The notes beneath the pieces were generated by a model, which saw only the letters and a program-made list of their open reading frames with translations, was not told the origin of the DNA and made no database searches. A stretch of DNA of 64,000 nt, from contig JAVJVY010000008.1 of assembly GCA_040220895.1 (NCBI GenBank), forward strand, positions 214,104 through 278,103, read 5' to 3'. Positions 43,316 to 53,139 of the stretch are shown piece after piece. Each line of letters opens with the position of its first letter. Positions within the stretch are counted from its first letter, which is position 1. This stretch comes from UBA11591 sp040220895 (GTDB lineage Bacteria; Bacteroidota; Bacteroidia; Flavobacteriales_E; Vicingaceae). Position numbers and translations under genes: made by a program.

Positions 43316-44529
43316 AAAAGGTGCTTTTTTTGACCACGGCCAATTTAACGACTAATCCGAGGTTATATAAGGAGTTGGAATATTTTCAGGACAAGGTTTC
43401 ATGTTCTTTTTTGGGCTTTTCGTTCGACAACTGGACATCTGACATTGAGATTGAATTGCAAAAAAAACTGAAAAATGTTGAGCTGATTTATCTTCCCGCG
43501 GGTCGTTCACCTTTTTTCCCATGGCTATGGTCAACTTTGACACAGCGATTGGCCACATTCATGTGGAAGTACTTTCAAAGTAATTTAGGTCTGAGCGCCC
43601 TTGCTTCAAATAAACGAACGTTGTTGCTCAACAGTTATTTATCAAAGACCAATAGCGATTTTGACTTGGTCATTGCCCATAACCTGGGCGCACTCTACCC
43701 TGCCTACAAGTTTGCTAAAAAGAACCATACACAATTTGCCTTCGACCTTGAAGATTATCACCCGGGTGAGCATATTGATGGTGACCAAGTCTTTGAACAA
43801 CAAAGACGAGAGTCATTGTTAAAACAGTTACTTCCAACGGCAAGTTATATTTCCTATGCCAGCCCATTGATTGGGAAGGCCCTTTTTTCACTTTGTCCCG
43901 AACTTAGTGATAACACCTCCTTTTTAATCACCAATGGATTTCACGGCGAGGAATTCAAACCACCTGAATTAACTGATGGAAAACTTAAGGTTGTCTGGTT
44001 TTCTCAATACATTGATTACGGACGAGGTCTTGAAATTTTACTGACTGCACTGGATAAATATTCAGATCAATTGAGCTTGCACCTTATCGGTGACTTGAGG
44101 GAACAATTCCGAATAAATGAACTGGAAAGCAGAAGTTATGTCGAATCCCACAAACCCATGACTCAACATGAGTTACATAAATACCTTTCGAATTTTGATC
44201 TTGGCTTGGCCATAGAAATGCCTGATCGCGATATGAATCGCGACATTTGCCTGACGAATAAGATCTTTGCTTACGCACAGGCTGGTTTATACGTTTTGGC
44301 ATCTGATACATCGGCTCAAAAAGATTTTATTGAAAAGTATCCGTGGCTTGGAAAGACAGGTGGCATGAGCATAAATGAGCTCAGTGAATCATTAGAACGA
44401 GTGCTAAGAGACTTGACATCGATCAGGGCGTTAAAAAATGAGCGGTATCAGAATTCCAAGTCACTAGACTGGAAGCTGCAGGCTGAACATTTGGAAAGGG
44501 AAATAATAGGTAAAAAACCAAGGGAATGA
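43303..44529 (+). CDS. GT-B fold glycosyltransferase, GT4-like (divergent)
   Basis: 408 residues. N-domain VLFLTTANLTTNPRLYKELE and LVIAHNLGALYPAYKFAKKN, with FDLEDYHPGEHIDGD. The C-domain has VVWFSQYIDYGRGLEILLTA and LHLIGDLREQF. The usual E-x7-E donor motif is replaced by LAIEMPDRDMNRDICLTNKI, so the donor site is unusual; some GT4 relatives for amino or deoxy sugars look like this. The ATG lies 13 bp inside the previous gene. It overlaps the GT11-like gene by ATGA. Confidence 0.82.
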   Translation: MAAVKKVLFLTTANLTTNPRLYKELEYFQDKVSCSFLGFSFDNWTSDIEIELQKKLKNVELIYLPAGRSPFFPWLWSTLTQRLATFMWKYFQSNLGLSALASNKRTLLLNSYLSKTNSDFDLVIAHNLGALYPAYKFAKKNHTQFAFDLEDYHPGEHIDGDQVFEQQRRESLLKQLLPTASYISYASPLIGKALFSLCPELSDNTSFLITNGFHGEEFKPPELTDGKLKVVWFSQYIDYGRGLEILLTALDKYSDQLSLHLIGDLREQFRINELESRSYVESHKPMTQHELHKYLSNFDLGLAIEMPDRDMNRDICLTNKIFAYAQAGLYVLASDTSAQKDFIEKYPWLGKTGGMSINELSESLERVLRDLTSIRALKNERYQNSKSLDWKLQAEHLEREIIGKKPRE

Positions 44530-45386
44530 TCAATTCTGCTGTCTTAGTGAAGGTACCCAGAGCCGGCCTTGGAAATCAATTATTGGTTTGGGCCCATGCA
44601 CTTGTTTTCGCAAAGCGGCATGGCTTGGAATTATTTGAAACTAAATGGCCGTCATTCAGTATTGGACCCTTACTCAGAAGAGATAGATCAAAACGCAACT
44701 ACAGCGGCCTGATTAAAAAAGGAAACGGATTACCAAAGCGCTTTCATGATCATCTGGAAATAATAGTTTCTAAATCGGATTACTTAGGAATCACACCAAT
44801 GCCTGAAACCCTTTACGTTTTTAAGGAGATCCCTCATCATGAGCGTTATTTCAATTTACTGATTCCAGAAAGAGCATTTGTGATCAATGAACTCAAGGCT
44901 AAACTCATAGGTAGATATTCACCCTTATCAAACTATGCCGTTCCCGATATCGCCGTGCACATCAGGCTTGGCGATTTCACGCGCTCTTCTTGGTACAAAG
45001 AGCCATGGGATTACTATATCAGATTATTCGACCATTTAGAGAAACGAGTTCCGAAAAAACTTAGAATTCACATATTTTCTGATGGAAAAAAACAAGAAAT
45101 ACCGTTGTTTGACAGCTATGAAAATTTGGAATTCATTCAATTTGGAAACGACTTGACTGACTTAAATGCAATTTCTATGGCGCCGGTGATTCACACTTAC
45201 CCGAGCAGTACTTTTGGTCTATGGGCAGCATTTCTTTCAGATGCTGCTATTTTACACGTGAATGACTGTCGTTTAAGAGCGGGCGAATCAAATCTAGGGA
45301 AAGATTACAGGACCTTTGATGATCAGGGTTCACCTACCAAAGAGTTTGACGGCTTTCTTAATCACTATGCAAGTCTGGTAGGGTGA
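44526..45386 (+). CDS. Alpha-1,2-fucosyltransferase-like glycosyltransferase (GT11-like)
   Basis: 286 residues. The opening VPRAGLGNQLLVWAHALVFA has the GLGNQ-type motif near the N-terminus. DIAVHIRLGDFTRSSWY is the HxRxGD motif I of GT11 and related fucosyltransferases, and LRIHIFSDG and TYPSSTFGLWAAFLS fill motifs II and III. It probably transfers a deoxyhexose from a GDP-sugar, though the family also contains other linkages. Divergent from classical WbiQ/FutC, so fucose is likely but not certain. ATGA overlap with the preceding gene and GTGA with the next. Confidence 0.78.
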   Translation: MINSAVLVKVPRAGLGNQLLVWAHALVFAKRHGLELFETKWPSFSIGPLLRRDRSKRNYSGLIKKGNGLPKRFHDHLEIIVSKSDYLGITPMPETLYVFKEIPHHERYFNLLIPERAFVINELKAKLIGRYSPLSNYAVPDIAVHIRLGDFTRSSWYKEPWDYYIRLFDHLEKRVPKKLRIHIFSDGKKQEIPLFDSYENLEFIQFGNDLTDLNAISMAPVIHTYPSSTFGLWAAFLSDAAILHVNDCRLRAGESNLGKDYRTFDDQGSPTKEFDGFLNHYASLVG

Positions 45387-46711
45387 AAAAAGTACTGATC
45401 ATATATCCTCATTGGCCCCCATCTAATTTGACCGGGGTGCATCGACCAAGACTCATCGCCAATTTTCTCGAAGACGAAAACTGGCAGCCGATTATTTTAA
45501 CCGTCGATTCCCGTTATTACGAAGAATTACTTGAACCCTCACTGTGCAACACCGTTAAAAAGGGAATGAGGGTCGAATACACAAAAGCCTTCAACATTGG
45601 CCGTCCAAGAATAATCGGTGACATAGGGCTGCGATCGTATTTCTTTTTACTTCGAAGAGCAAAGGAACTATTGGCCATCGAGAAAATTGATTTTATCTGG
45701 ATACCCATTCCGTCATTTTACGTTGCCTTATTGGGGCGCAACCTATACAAAAGGTATAAAGTTCCCTACGGCATAGACTACATTGATCCCTGGGTTCGAG
45801 ATATTTCGAACAGAAAAGATCTCAGGCATAGATTGAGCAATATTGCCGCAAAGGTCCTTGAACCTTTGGCTGTGCGCCATGCTTCGCTAATTTCAGGAGT
45901 CAATGCAGATTATTACCGCGATGTACTGCTTCGGAATTTCGTCAAAGAGTTTGAAAACACAGATGTTCAAGAAAAAAGAATCTTTTACAATCGACATACT
46001 CAAGGGCAGTGCATACACGTGGACATGCCCTACGGTTTTGATCAGAACGATTACAAGGCTGTTGAGCAGGACTTTTCCGCAGATTGGTTGAGTGTCAATG
46101 CTAAAAACTGGATTTACGCCGGTGCTTTTCTCCCTAAATCAGATGTTTTTTTGAAGTCCTTGTTCAAAGCTTTCAAAGAATTGCATGCGAAAGCCCCCAC
46201 GCTGTTTAACATCCGGTTTATTTTTATCGGAACCGGAACCTATGTTCATAAAAGTGTTCGACAACACGCTATTGAATCGGGTGTTTCTGACTTTGTTTTG
46301 GAATTACCCGAGCGAATGCCCTATCTAAAAGTATTGTCAGTCCTTAAGAGAGCAGACATGATCATGATTTTGGGCAGCACAGAAGCACATTATACAGCCT
46401 CAAAAGTGTTCCAGTCAGTGTTAAGTCAAAGGCCGATATTTGGCATCATGCACAAGCGGAGTTCTGCGGGAAATATATTAGAAGAAGTCGGGGCCTCAAA
46501 ATTTGTAGTTCATTATGATCCCAACAGGGCGGATTCCTTGGATGCAGACGTAATGCAAACCTTGAAATTAGCAGCCAATGGTGGTGTTAAATGGGAACCG
46601 AACTTGACCTCCCTGAGTAATTATTCAGCAGCGGTTTCATCCAGAAAACTCGCCAAAGCGATGGATAAGATAATATCCTTGAATGCAAAGCAGAAAATTT
46701 CCGGGTCATGA
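45383..46711 (+). CDS. Glycosyltransferase, GT4-like
   Basis: 442 residues. MKKVLIIYPHWPPSNLTGVH opens the N-domain; YGIDYIDPWVRDISNR is typical of this GT4 subgroup. The C-domain has NWIYAGAFLPKSDVFLKSL, FIGTGTYVHKS and ADMIMILGSTEAHYTASKVF, where the donor-site glutamate is less obvious. Longer than most by about 40 residues. GTG start in the preceding stop; ATGA overlap with the next gene. Donor unknown. Confidence 0.85.
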   Translation: MKKVLIIYPHWPPSNLTGVHRPRLIANFLEDENWQPIILTVDSRYYEELLEPSLCNTVKKGMRVEYTKAFNIGRPRIIGDIGLRSYFFLLRRAKELLAIEKIDFIWIPIPSFYVALLGRNLYKRYKVPYGIDYIDPWVRDISNRKDLRHRLSNIAAKVLEPLAVRHASLISGVNADYYRDVLLRNFVKEFENTDVQEKRIFYNRHTQGQCIHVDMPYGFDQNDYKAVEQDFSADWLSVNAKNWIYAGAFLPKSDVFLKSLFKAFKELHAKAPTLFNIRFIFIGTGTYVHKSVRQHAIESGVSDFVLELPERMPYLKVLSVLKRADMIMILGSTEAHYTASKVFQSVLSQRPIFGIMHKRSSAGNILEEVGASKFVVHYDPNRADSLDADVMQTLKLAANGGVKWEPNLTSLSNYSAAVSSRKLAKAMDKIISLNAKQKISGS

Positions 46712-47868
46712 AGAAACTGGCGATAGTTTCTTCGCATCCCATTCAATACAATGCCCCATTATTCAGGTTATTGGCGGCTAGTAAAAAAATCGAACTCTAC
46801 GTTTTTTATACGGCACCTCAATTCAGCGAAACTTTTTTTGATCCTGATTTTGGAAATGAAATCAAATGGGATATTCCGCTATTGGAGGGTTACGATTACC
46901 AAATGGTTGAAAATATCAGTCCCCACCCTTCAACCAAGCACTGGAATGGAATTATTTGCCCAAACCTGATACCGAGTTTACAATCCTTTGCTCCGGATGC
47001 CATACTCATTTTTGGTTGGAAGTTTAAAAGCCATTTTGCTGTAATGAGGCACTTCAGTGGTAAAACACCGATCTGGTTCAGGGGAGACTCAACGAACTTG
47101 GATGCCCAGCCCTTTTACAAGAAATTTGTTAGAAACATTGTTCTTCGCTTTGTGTTCAGATACGTTGATAGGGCTTTTTATGTGGGTAAGGCCAATAAAT
47201 CTTACTACCAGAGCGCTGGATTGGATGCTGATTCTTTGATTTTGGCTCCGCATGCCGTAGATAATGATTTTTTCGCTGAGTCGGAAGAAGAATTCAACGC
47301 TCTGGCGTTGCAAAAAAGAAAAGAACTCGGTTTTACCGAAAATGACCTTGTCGTTCTTTTTGCAGGCAAGTTCGAGAAAAAAAAGAATCCGGGGCTCTTA
47401 TTGGATGCGTTCAAGGAAGCGATCAAACACCGACAAAACTTAAGGCTTTTGTTTGTTGGGAATGGAGATATGGAACGTGAATTAAGGCGTGGAGCAGAAG
47501 GCCTGGATCAAGTCAAATTTCTGGCATTTCAAAATCAACGTTTAATGCCGGTAATTTATAGAACCGGTGACATTTTGTGCTTGCCTTCTCGCGGTCCAAA
47601 CGAAACATGGGGCCTTGCAGCCAATGAAGCAATGGCCAGCGGCAGGCCTGTTATATTGAGTAACGCGGTAGGTTCTTTTGCCGACTTGGTGGATAACCAT
47701 CACAATGGTTTTATCTTCGATCACACATCGAGGGATGAACTAACTGCCATTCTTACAGGCCTCGATAAAAAGTTGACCGTGAAAATGGGCGAAGAAGCAC
47801 GTATTTCAATAAAAAAATTCAGTTTTTCAACATTTTCCGACCAAGTTGAGAATGAGCTAAATAAATGA
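46708..47868 (+). CDS. Glycosyltransferase family 4
   Basis: 386 residues, GT-B. MKKLAIVSSHPIQYNAPLFR is a frequent N-terminus of this group. AGKFEKKKNPGLLLDAFKEA, LLFVGNGDMERELR and LPSRGPNETWGLAANEAMAS carry the donor site with its paired glutamates, followed by GRPVILSNAVGS. ATGA overlaps at both ends. Unknown donor. Confidence 0.93.
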   Translation: MKKLAIVSSHPIQYNAPLFRLLAASKKIELYVFYTAPQFSETFFDPDFGNEIKWDIPLLEGYDYQMVENISPHPSTKHWNGIICPNLIPSLQSFAPDAILIFGWKFKSHFAVMRHFSGKTPIWFRGDSTNLDAQPFYKKFVRNIVLRFVFRYVDRAFYVGKANKSYYQSAGLDADSLILAPHAVDNDFFAESEEEFNALALQKRKELGFTENDLVVLFAGKFEKKKNPGLLLDAFKEAIKHRQNLRLLFVGNGDMERELRRGAEGLDQVKFLAFQNQRLMPVIYRTGDILCLPSRGPNETWGLAANEAMASGRPVILSNAVGSFADLVDNHHNGFIFDHTSRDELTAILTGLDKKLTVKMGEEARISIKKFSFSTFSDQVENELNK

Positions 47869-49202
47869 AAAGGTTCTCGTCATACCTGACCTACCCCGTT
47901 TTAATTGGACTGGTTTCATTCTTTCTCTTCCTGGCAAAGTATGAGTTCATCATTGCTTTGGGTCTGGGATATACCGTATTTATTTTCTTTTTGTTCATGG
48001 TTAGGCTGGGGAAAACCATTCCCATTCTTGAATTGATTTTGTTGATGGCATCTTTGCAGTGGATATTAGGTGCTCATTTTTCATACTCTGCTGGATTTGA
48101 ACATTTTAAGTATATTATGTATGTGTCTGAATTGGAGTATATGATGCTGGTTGTTCCTTCAATTTTATCTTTTTCTGTGGGGATTTTTATATTCTATCCA
48201 AAATTGAATTTAGAGGGAATCAATGACTCTCTCACCTCCCTGGTCACACAACAGCCCTCATTACCTTATATTTTCGTTGCATTGGGATTTGCCGGTGATT
48301 TTATTGCACCTTCTTTGTCTGGAATCATTGGTTTTGCGGCCTACCTCACTAAATCCTTGAAGTATGTTGGCCTTGGATTAATGATCTTTCAGCAAACCAG
48401 GAATAAGTGGCTCTATTTCACCTTAATTATGGGTCTGACCCTTGTCAATTCAATTGTCAGCGGTTCATTTCATGACTTACTTCTCTGGTCCGCATTGATG
48501 TTCAGTTTGGTTGCCGTTAAGAATGAATTTAATTTTGTAAGTAAATTTCTCCTTGTCTTATCGGGAATGTTTTTTGCATTTATCCTTCAAACATCTAAGC
48601 AGGAATACCGAGAAAATATCGTTGGAAAATCGAGAGAAGAACGTGTACAAATTTTCAGTGAAGTTGTTCAATCAAGGGTGACTGACTTGTCGACCTTATT
48701 TCAAAGCGGATATCTTGAGATGACCAATGTTCGCCTAAATCAAGGCTGGATAATTTCTGCAGTGCTCAACCACGTTCCAAAATACGAGCCATATGCCAAC
48801 GGAGAAACAGTCTATGACGCAGCGTTGGCTGCCATATTCCCTCGATTTCTAATGCCAGATAAAAAGAAGGCGGGGGGACGGGAAAATTACCGGCGATTTA
48901 CAGGACTGAATATTTCAGATCAGACCTCCATGGGTATTAGCATCGTTGGTGAAGCTTATGCCAATTATGGTTTACAAGGGGCCTATGTTTTCATGTTCGT
49001 GTGGGGCTCGTTTTTATCGTGGACCGTAAAGTTCTTTTCGAGTTACAGTTCCACAAAAAAAGTGGTTTTTGTATTTCTACCACTTATATACCTGCAGGTT
49101 ATCAAGGCAGAAACTGAATTGGTTGTTGTACTGAATCATTTGGTAAAATCGTCCATTTTTGTGTTGATCATTCTATGGATGATCACAGCGGACAGGGAAT
49201 AA
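47865..49202 (+). CDS. Wzy-like polysaccharide polymerase (multi-pass membrane protein)
   Basis: 445 residues with about 10-12 transmembrane helices and one large loop (about 250-370). That loop holds QEYRENIVGKSREERVQ, then IFPRFLMPDKKKAGG and SDQTSMGISIVGEAYANYG. The PxRFLMPDKK and SxGISxxGEAYxNYG pattern is typical of O-antigen/EPS polymerase-like proteins that polymerise undecaprenyl-linked repeat units in the periplasm. No ligase-type WaaL motif is evident. Presence of a Wzy-like protein in an operon with a Wzm/Wzt exporter is odd, since ABC pathways normally need none. No Wzx flippase is seen. Confidence 0.78.
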   Translation: MKRFSSYLTYPVLIGLVSFFLFLAKYEFIIALGLGYTVFIFFLFMVRLGKTIPILELILLMASLQWILGAHFSYSAGFEHFKYIMYVSELEYMMLVVPSILSFSVGIFIFYPKLNLEGINDSLTSLVTQQPSLPYIFVALGFAGDFIAPSLSGIIGFAAYLTKSLKYVGLGLMIFQQTRNKWLYFTLIMGLTLVNSIVSGSFHDLLLWSALMFSLVAVKNEFNFVSKFLLVLSGMFFAFILQTSKQEYRENIVGKSREERVQIFSEVVQSRVTDLSTLFQSGYLEMTNVRLNQGWIISAVLNHVPKYEPYANGETVYDAALAAIFPRFLMPDKKKAGGRENYRRFTGLNISDQTSMGISIVGEAYANYGLQGAYVFMFVWGSFLSWTVKFFSSYSSTKKVVFVFLPLIYLQVIKAETELVVVLNHLVKSSIFVLIILWMITADRE

Positions 49203-49250
49203 TAAATTATGACCAATAATCATTTCCACACCAATAAACCTCTTTGATCG

Positions 49251-50255
49251 ATGGGCGAATCTGACCAAATGATCTACCTGGTTTTTAGAAAGGCTAATGA
49301 AAAGCAATTCTCAATTGAAAATGTGTTTCAACCGATTGCTGGGAGAATTTCAGGATTGACAAGGGCCATGACCTGGACATTGCCCTTCAGTAATCGGGGT
49401 CTTGTGCATAAGGTCAAGAATATATTGGCTGTGTTCCAATTAAATGGATTTGTACACATCACCGGAGACGTTTATTACACTTGTTTATTGCTCCGGCGGC
49501 CCTTCGTCGCGACTTATCACGATGTTGAAATCCTTACCCGCACCAGTGGACTTAAAAGGTGGTTAATTAAGATGTTTTGGTTCAAAATCCCCTCTAAAAA
49601 GGCCCGGTTTTTATCCTTTGTATCCGCATTCTCGAAACAAGATTTCGTTGAAAAAATCGGTGGGCACATCGAATCAAAATGCACGGTCATCTATAATCCT
49701 CTGCCGGCCGGATTTGAACATGTCCCTAAAGAGTTCAATTCTCAAAAACCAAAGATCCTGCAAATTGGCACCAAGCAGAATAAAAATCTAAGTCGTTTGG
49801 CTGGTGCCTTGCAAGGCATATCTTGCGAACTAATCGTCGTGGGTAAATTGACCGCCAACCAAAAGGATGTGTTGGGTAGCGCGCGAATCGAATATATTGA
49901 ACGTCATAATCTGACTCCAAATCAACTGATACAGGCCTACAGGGACTGTGACATCTTGTCTTTTGTCAGTACCATTGAGGGATTTGGATTACCTATCATA
50001 GAGGCACAAGCAACGGGACGCGTAGTAATCACGTCCAAAGTGACTTCAATGCCAGAAATAGCGGGAAGAGGAGCGCATCTGGTAGATCCCTTCGACCTTG
50101 ATGACATCAGAAATGGATTTTTGAAACTGATGAATGATGAATCTTATCGTAACCAGTTGGTGGAAGCAGGCCTTAAGAATATCGGGCGTTTTGAGCTAGA
50201 AAAAATAAGTCTTCAATATTTGGAATTATATAAAAAAGCGTTTGTCGACCACTAG
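49251..50255 (+). CDS. Glycosyltransferase family 4
   Basis: 334 residues; a start at the Met codon 49269 (MIYLVFRKANEKQFSIENVF) also fits relatives. N-domain ends with ATYHDVEIL and FVSAFSKQDFVEKIGG. The C-domain has LQIGTKQNKNLSRLAGAL, LIVVGKLTANQ and STIEGFGLPIIEAQATG with both glutamates. Preceded by a 48-bp gap and overlapping the next gene by 14 bp. Unknown donor. Confidence 0.92.
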   Translation: MGESDQMIYLVFRKANEKQFSIENVFQPIAGRISGLTRAMTWTLPFSNRGLVHKVKNILAVFQLNGFVHITGDVYYTCLLLRRPFVATYHDVEILTRTSGLKRWLIKMFWFKIPSKKARFLSFVSAFSKQDFVEKIGGHIESKCTVIYNPLPAGFEHVPKEFNSQKPKILQIGTKQNKNLSRLAGALQGISCELIVVGKLTANQKDVLGSARIEYIERHNLTPNQLIQAYRDCDILSFVSTIEGFGLPIIEAQATGRVVITSKVTSMPEIAGRGAHLVDPFDLDDIRNGFLKLMNDESYRNQLVEAGLKNIGRFELEKISLQYLELYKKAFVDH

Positions 50256-51381
50256 AAAAACCATACTTATATTCATCGATTGGTTTGATCCAGCGTACAA
50301 GGCCGGTGGACCAGTTGTTTCAATTCGAAATTTGGCCCTGGCATTGCAGTCTGAGGTATCTTTTTTTATCTATACCGGAAATCGCGAATACCAGAGTGGA
50401 GAAGAACTGGATGTGGCACCAAATAAGTGGGTAACATATGATGAAAATATCAAGGTTCACTATGCTTCCAAGGTCAGTTCAAAAAGCATTTCAGAGGTAC
50501 TACAGACGGTATTGCCCGACATCGTGTACCTGAACGGAATGTTTTCATGGTCATTTTCCATTTTACCTCTTATTAACGCCAGGCGATTAAAAATCAAGGT
50601 GATACTTGCACCACGAGGAATGTTATCCAAGGGTTCTCTTGGGGTAAAATCAATGAAAAAAAAGGTATTTCTGATCGTTATGAAAAGCTTGTATGTTTAC
50701 AAGAACGTGAAATTTCACGCCACTTCAAGACAGGAAGAACAAGATGTTCTATCTCATTTTGGACAAGGATCCAGCATATGTTTCGCTCAAAATTTACCCA
50801 GAACACATGAAACAGAAGCAACTCCGATACCTAAAGAGCGATCCGAACTCAACATGATATTGGTAGGCAGAATTGCCGCCGAGAAAAATATACTAAATGC
50901 GATAAAGGTGCTGAAAGGCAGCCCATCAGGCGTAAAACTGGATATATATGGACCCGTATATGACGCGAAGTACAAAAAGCAATGTGAACTTGTGATCGAA
51001 GAACTGAATCTTGAAGATCGCATAAAATTCATGGGTTCGATTTCACCTGATCGGCTTGAAATTGCATTCAAAAAATACCAGGTATTTATGCTTCCGTCCA
51101 GTGGCGAGAACTATGGACATGCCATTATCGAGGCAATGTTTTCAGGACTGCCAGTCATCATTTCAGATCAAACTCCCTGGCGTAATTTATCCCAAAATAA
51201 GGCGGGGTATGACATAGCTGTTGAGAATCTTTCAGCATATAAAAAGGCCATTGATACATTCTACGGCATGGGGCAGGCCGAATTTAAGGAATGGTCCGAA
51301 AATGCGAGACAATATGCCATTTCTAACACCGAAAACCCGGAAATTCTTGAACAAAATCGCGACTTATTCTCGCTCTCTTAG
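50242..51381 (+). CDS. Glycosyltransferase family 4
   Basis: 379 residues. ILIFIDWFDPAYKAGGPVVS gives the glycine-containing N-terminal loop. VILAPRGMLSKGSLGVKSMK is typical of the subgroup. The C-domain has LVGRIAAEKNILNAIKVLKG, IYGPVYDAKYK and SSGENYGHAIIEAMFSG with paired glutamates. TTG start at 50242 inside the previous gene. No better start is seen before the N-terminal loop. 33 bp before the carbamoyltransferase. Confidence 0.92.
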   Translation: MSTTRKTILIFIDWFDPAYKAGGPVVSIRNLALALQSEVSFFIYTGNREYQSGEELDVAPNKWVTYDENIKVHYASKVSSKSISEVLQTVLPDIVYLNGMFSWSFSILPLINARRLKIKVILAPRGMLSKGSLGVKSMKKKVFLIVMKSLYVYKNVKFHATSRQEEQDVLSHFGQGSSICFAQNLPRTHETEATPIPKERSELNMILVGRIAAEKNILNAIKVLKGSPSGVKLDIYGPVYDAKYKKQCELVIEELNLEDRIKFMGSISPDRLEIAFKKYQVFMLPSSGENYGHAIIEAMFSGLPVIISDQTPWRNLSQNKAGYDIAVENLSAYKKAIDTFYGMGQAEFKEWSENARQYAISNTENPEILEQNRDLFSLS

Positions 51382-51414
51382 GGCTAATACCTATTTTCGC
51401 AGCAAAATTCGGCC

Positions 51415-53139
51415 ATGTACATTTTAGGCATTAATGCTTACCACGGAGATTCATCCGCTTGCTTACTGAAGGACGGGAAACTACTTTCAGCTTCTGAGGA
51501 AGAGCGATTCAGGCGGATTAAGCACTGGGCCGGATTTCCATCAGAGGCAATTGCATTTTGCCTGAAGGACGCCGGTATTTCGGTCAGGGAATTGGACTAC
51601 GTCACTATTTCCAGAGATCCAAAGGCCAATATTCATAAAAAGATTCTGCACGTTTTTAAGAATAAAACAGGATTGAAAGCCATACTAGATCGACTTTCAA
51701 ATTCTAAAAAAGTGGTAGGAGTGAAGGCACAACTTGCTGCTATCAATGGAATTGAACCCGCTGAAATCAAGGCGAAATTGATCAATGTTGAGCATCACCG
51801 ATCCCACTTAGCATCTGCATTTTTTGCATCTCCATTTAAAAAAGCCGCTCTTCTGTCAATAGACGGATTCGGTGATTTCACTTCTACCATGTTGGGTAGA
51901 GGAGAGGATACCAAAATGGAGGTAATGGAAAAAGTTATTTACCCTCATTCCATCGGAATATTTTACACAAGCATGACCCAATTTCTTGGATTTCCCAACT
52001 ATGGAGATGAATACAAGGTCATGGGGCTGGCACCCTATGGGGAACCCAAGTATGTTGATCAATTAAAAGAAGTCATACGCATATTGCCCAAGGGACTTTT
52101 TGAGCTGGACCTGCGCTATTTTTTACATGCCAAAGAAGGGGTAAGTATGAGCTGGGAAAGTGGTTCGCCGCATATAGGTACCATATTTTCCAAAGAATTG
52201 GAAAATCTTTTATGGAAGGCAAGAGCCGAAGGAGATCCACTGGAACAGAAGCATAAGGATCTGGCAGCCAGCGTCCAACGATGGACAGAAGAAATCATTT
52301 TTCACTTATTGAACAGATTACACAAGCAAACAGGTATCGATCAACTTTGTGTGGCTGGAGGGGTTGCCCAGAACAGCGTGGCAAATGGCAAGATGTTGGC
52401 AAGGACGCCATTCAAGGAATTATACATCCCTTCTGCCGGACACGATGCCGGTACAGCATATGGCGCTGCTCTTGATCTTTATCATGAAGTTTTAGGGAAT
52501 AGCAGGAATCCTGCAGTTTACAATGCTTATACGGGAAGCCATTTTAGCAATGAGGAAATCTCTGAATATTTAAAGGAAAAAAAGATTACCTATCAAATGC
52601 TGGAAGACAAAGCCTTGGTGAAGGCTGTTGCTGAAAAACTCGAACAAGGTGCAGTTGTAGGATGGTTTCAAGGCAGGGCAGAATTTGGTCCAAGGGCTCT
52701 GGGACATCGCTCCATTTTGGTTGACCCTAGACGGGCCGATGCAAAGGATCTTTTAAATGAAAAAATTAAGCGGAGAGAAAGCTTTAGACCTTTTGCACCT
52801 TCAATTTTGGAAGAATACGTCGGTGAGTATTTCACGATCACAGACAAGGTTCCTTTTATGGAAAAAGTATTTCCCATCAGGCCTGAGAAACACGCAGAAA
52901 TTCCGGCTGTAACCCATGTTGATGGCACAGGTCGTCTGCAAACCGTCATTAAAGGAGATAAATATTACGACCTGATCGAGGCATTTAGACAAAAGACAGG
53001 CACACCAATTCTGTTGAACACATCATTCAACGAGAACGAACCCATTGTAAATACACCCGCAGAAGCACTCGATTGTTACCTTCGAACGAAGATGGATGTT
53101 TTAGTCCTTGAAAATTGCATGATCATCAGAGAAGTTTGA
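51415..53139 (+). CDS. Carbamoyltransferase (NodU/CmcH family)
   Basis: 574 residues. The N-terminal Kae1-like domain has MYILGINAYHGDSSACLLKD, VEHHRSHLASAFFASPFK (metal-binding histidines), LSIDGFGDFTS and VAGGVAQNSVANGKM. The C-terminal YrdC-like domain has FQGRAEFGPRALGHRSIL and NTSFNENEPIVNTPAEALD. It makes carbamoyl-adenylate from carbamoyl phosphate and ATP and moves the carbamoyl group to a hydroxyl, here probably of a sugar. Full family length. It ends overlapping the next gene (TTGA). Confidence 0.95.
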   Translation: MYILGINAYHGDSSACLLKDGKLLSASEEERFRRIKHWAGFPSEAIAFCLKDAGISVRELDYVTISRDPKANIHKKILHVFKNKTGLKAILDRLSNSKKVVGVKAQLAAINGIEPAEIKAKLINVEHHRSHLASAFFASPFKKAALLSIDGFGDFTSTMLGRGEDTKMEVMEKVIYPHSIGIFYTSMTQFLGFPNYGDEYKVMGLAPYGEPKYVDQLKEVIRILPKGLFELDLRYFLHAKEGVSMSWESGSPHIGTIFSKELENLLWKARAEGDPLEQKHKDLAASVQRWTEEIIFHLLNRLHKQTGIDQLCVAGGVAQNSVANGKMLARTPFKELYIPSAGHDAGTAYGAALDLYHEVLGNSRNPAVYNAYTGSHFSNEEISEYLKEKKITYQMLEDKALVKAVAEKLEQGAVVGWFQGRAEFGPRALGHRSILVDPRRADAKDLLNEKIKRRESFRPFAPSILEEYVGEYFTITDKVPFMEKVFPIRPEKHAEIPAVTHVDGTGRLQTVIKGDKYYDLIEAFRQKTGTPILLNTSFNENEPIVNTPAEALDCYLRTKMDVLVLENCMIIREV

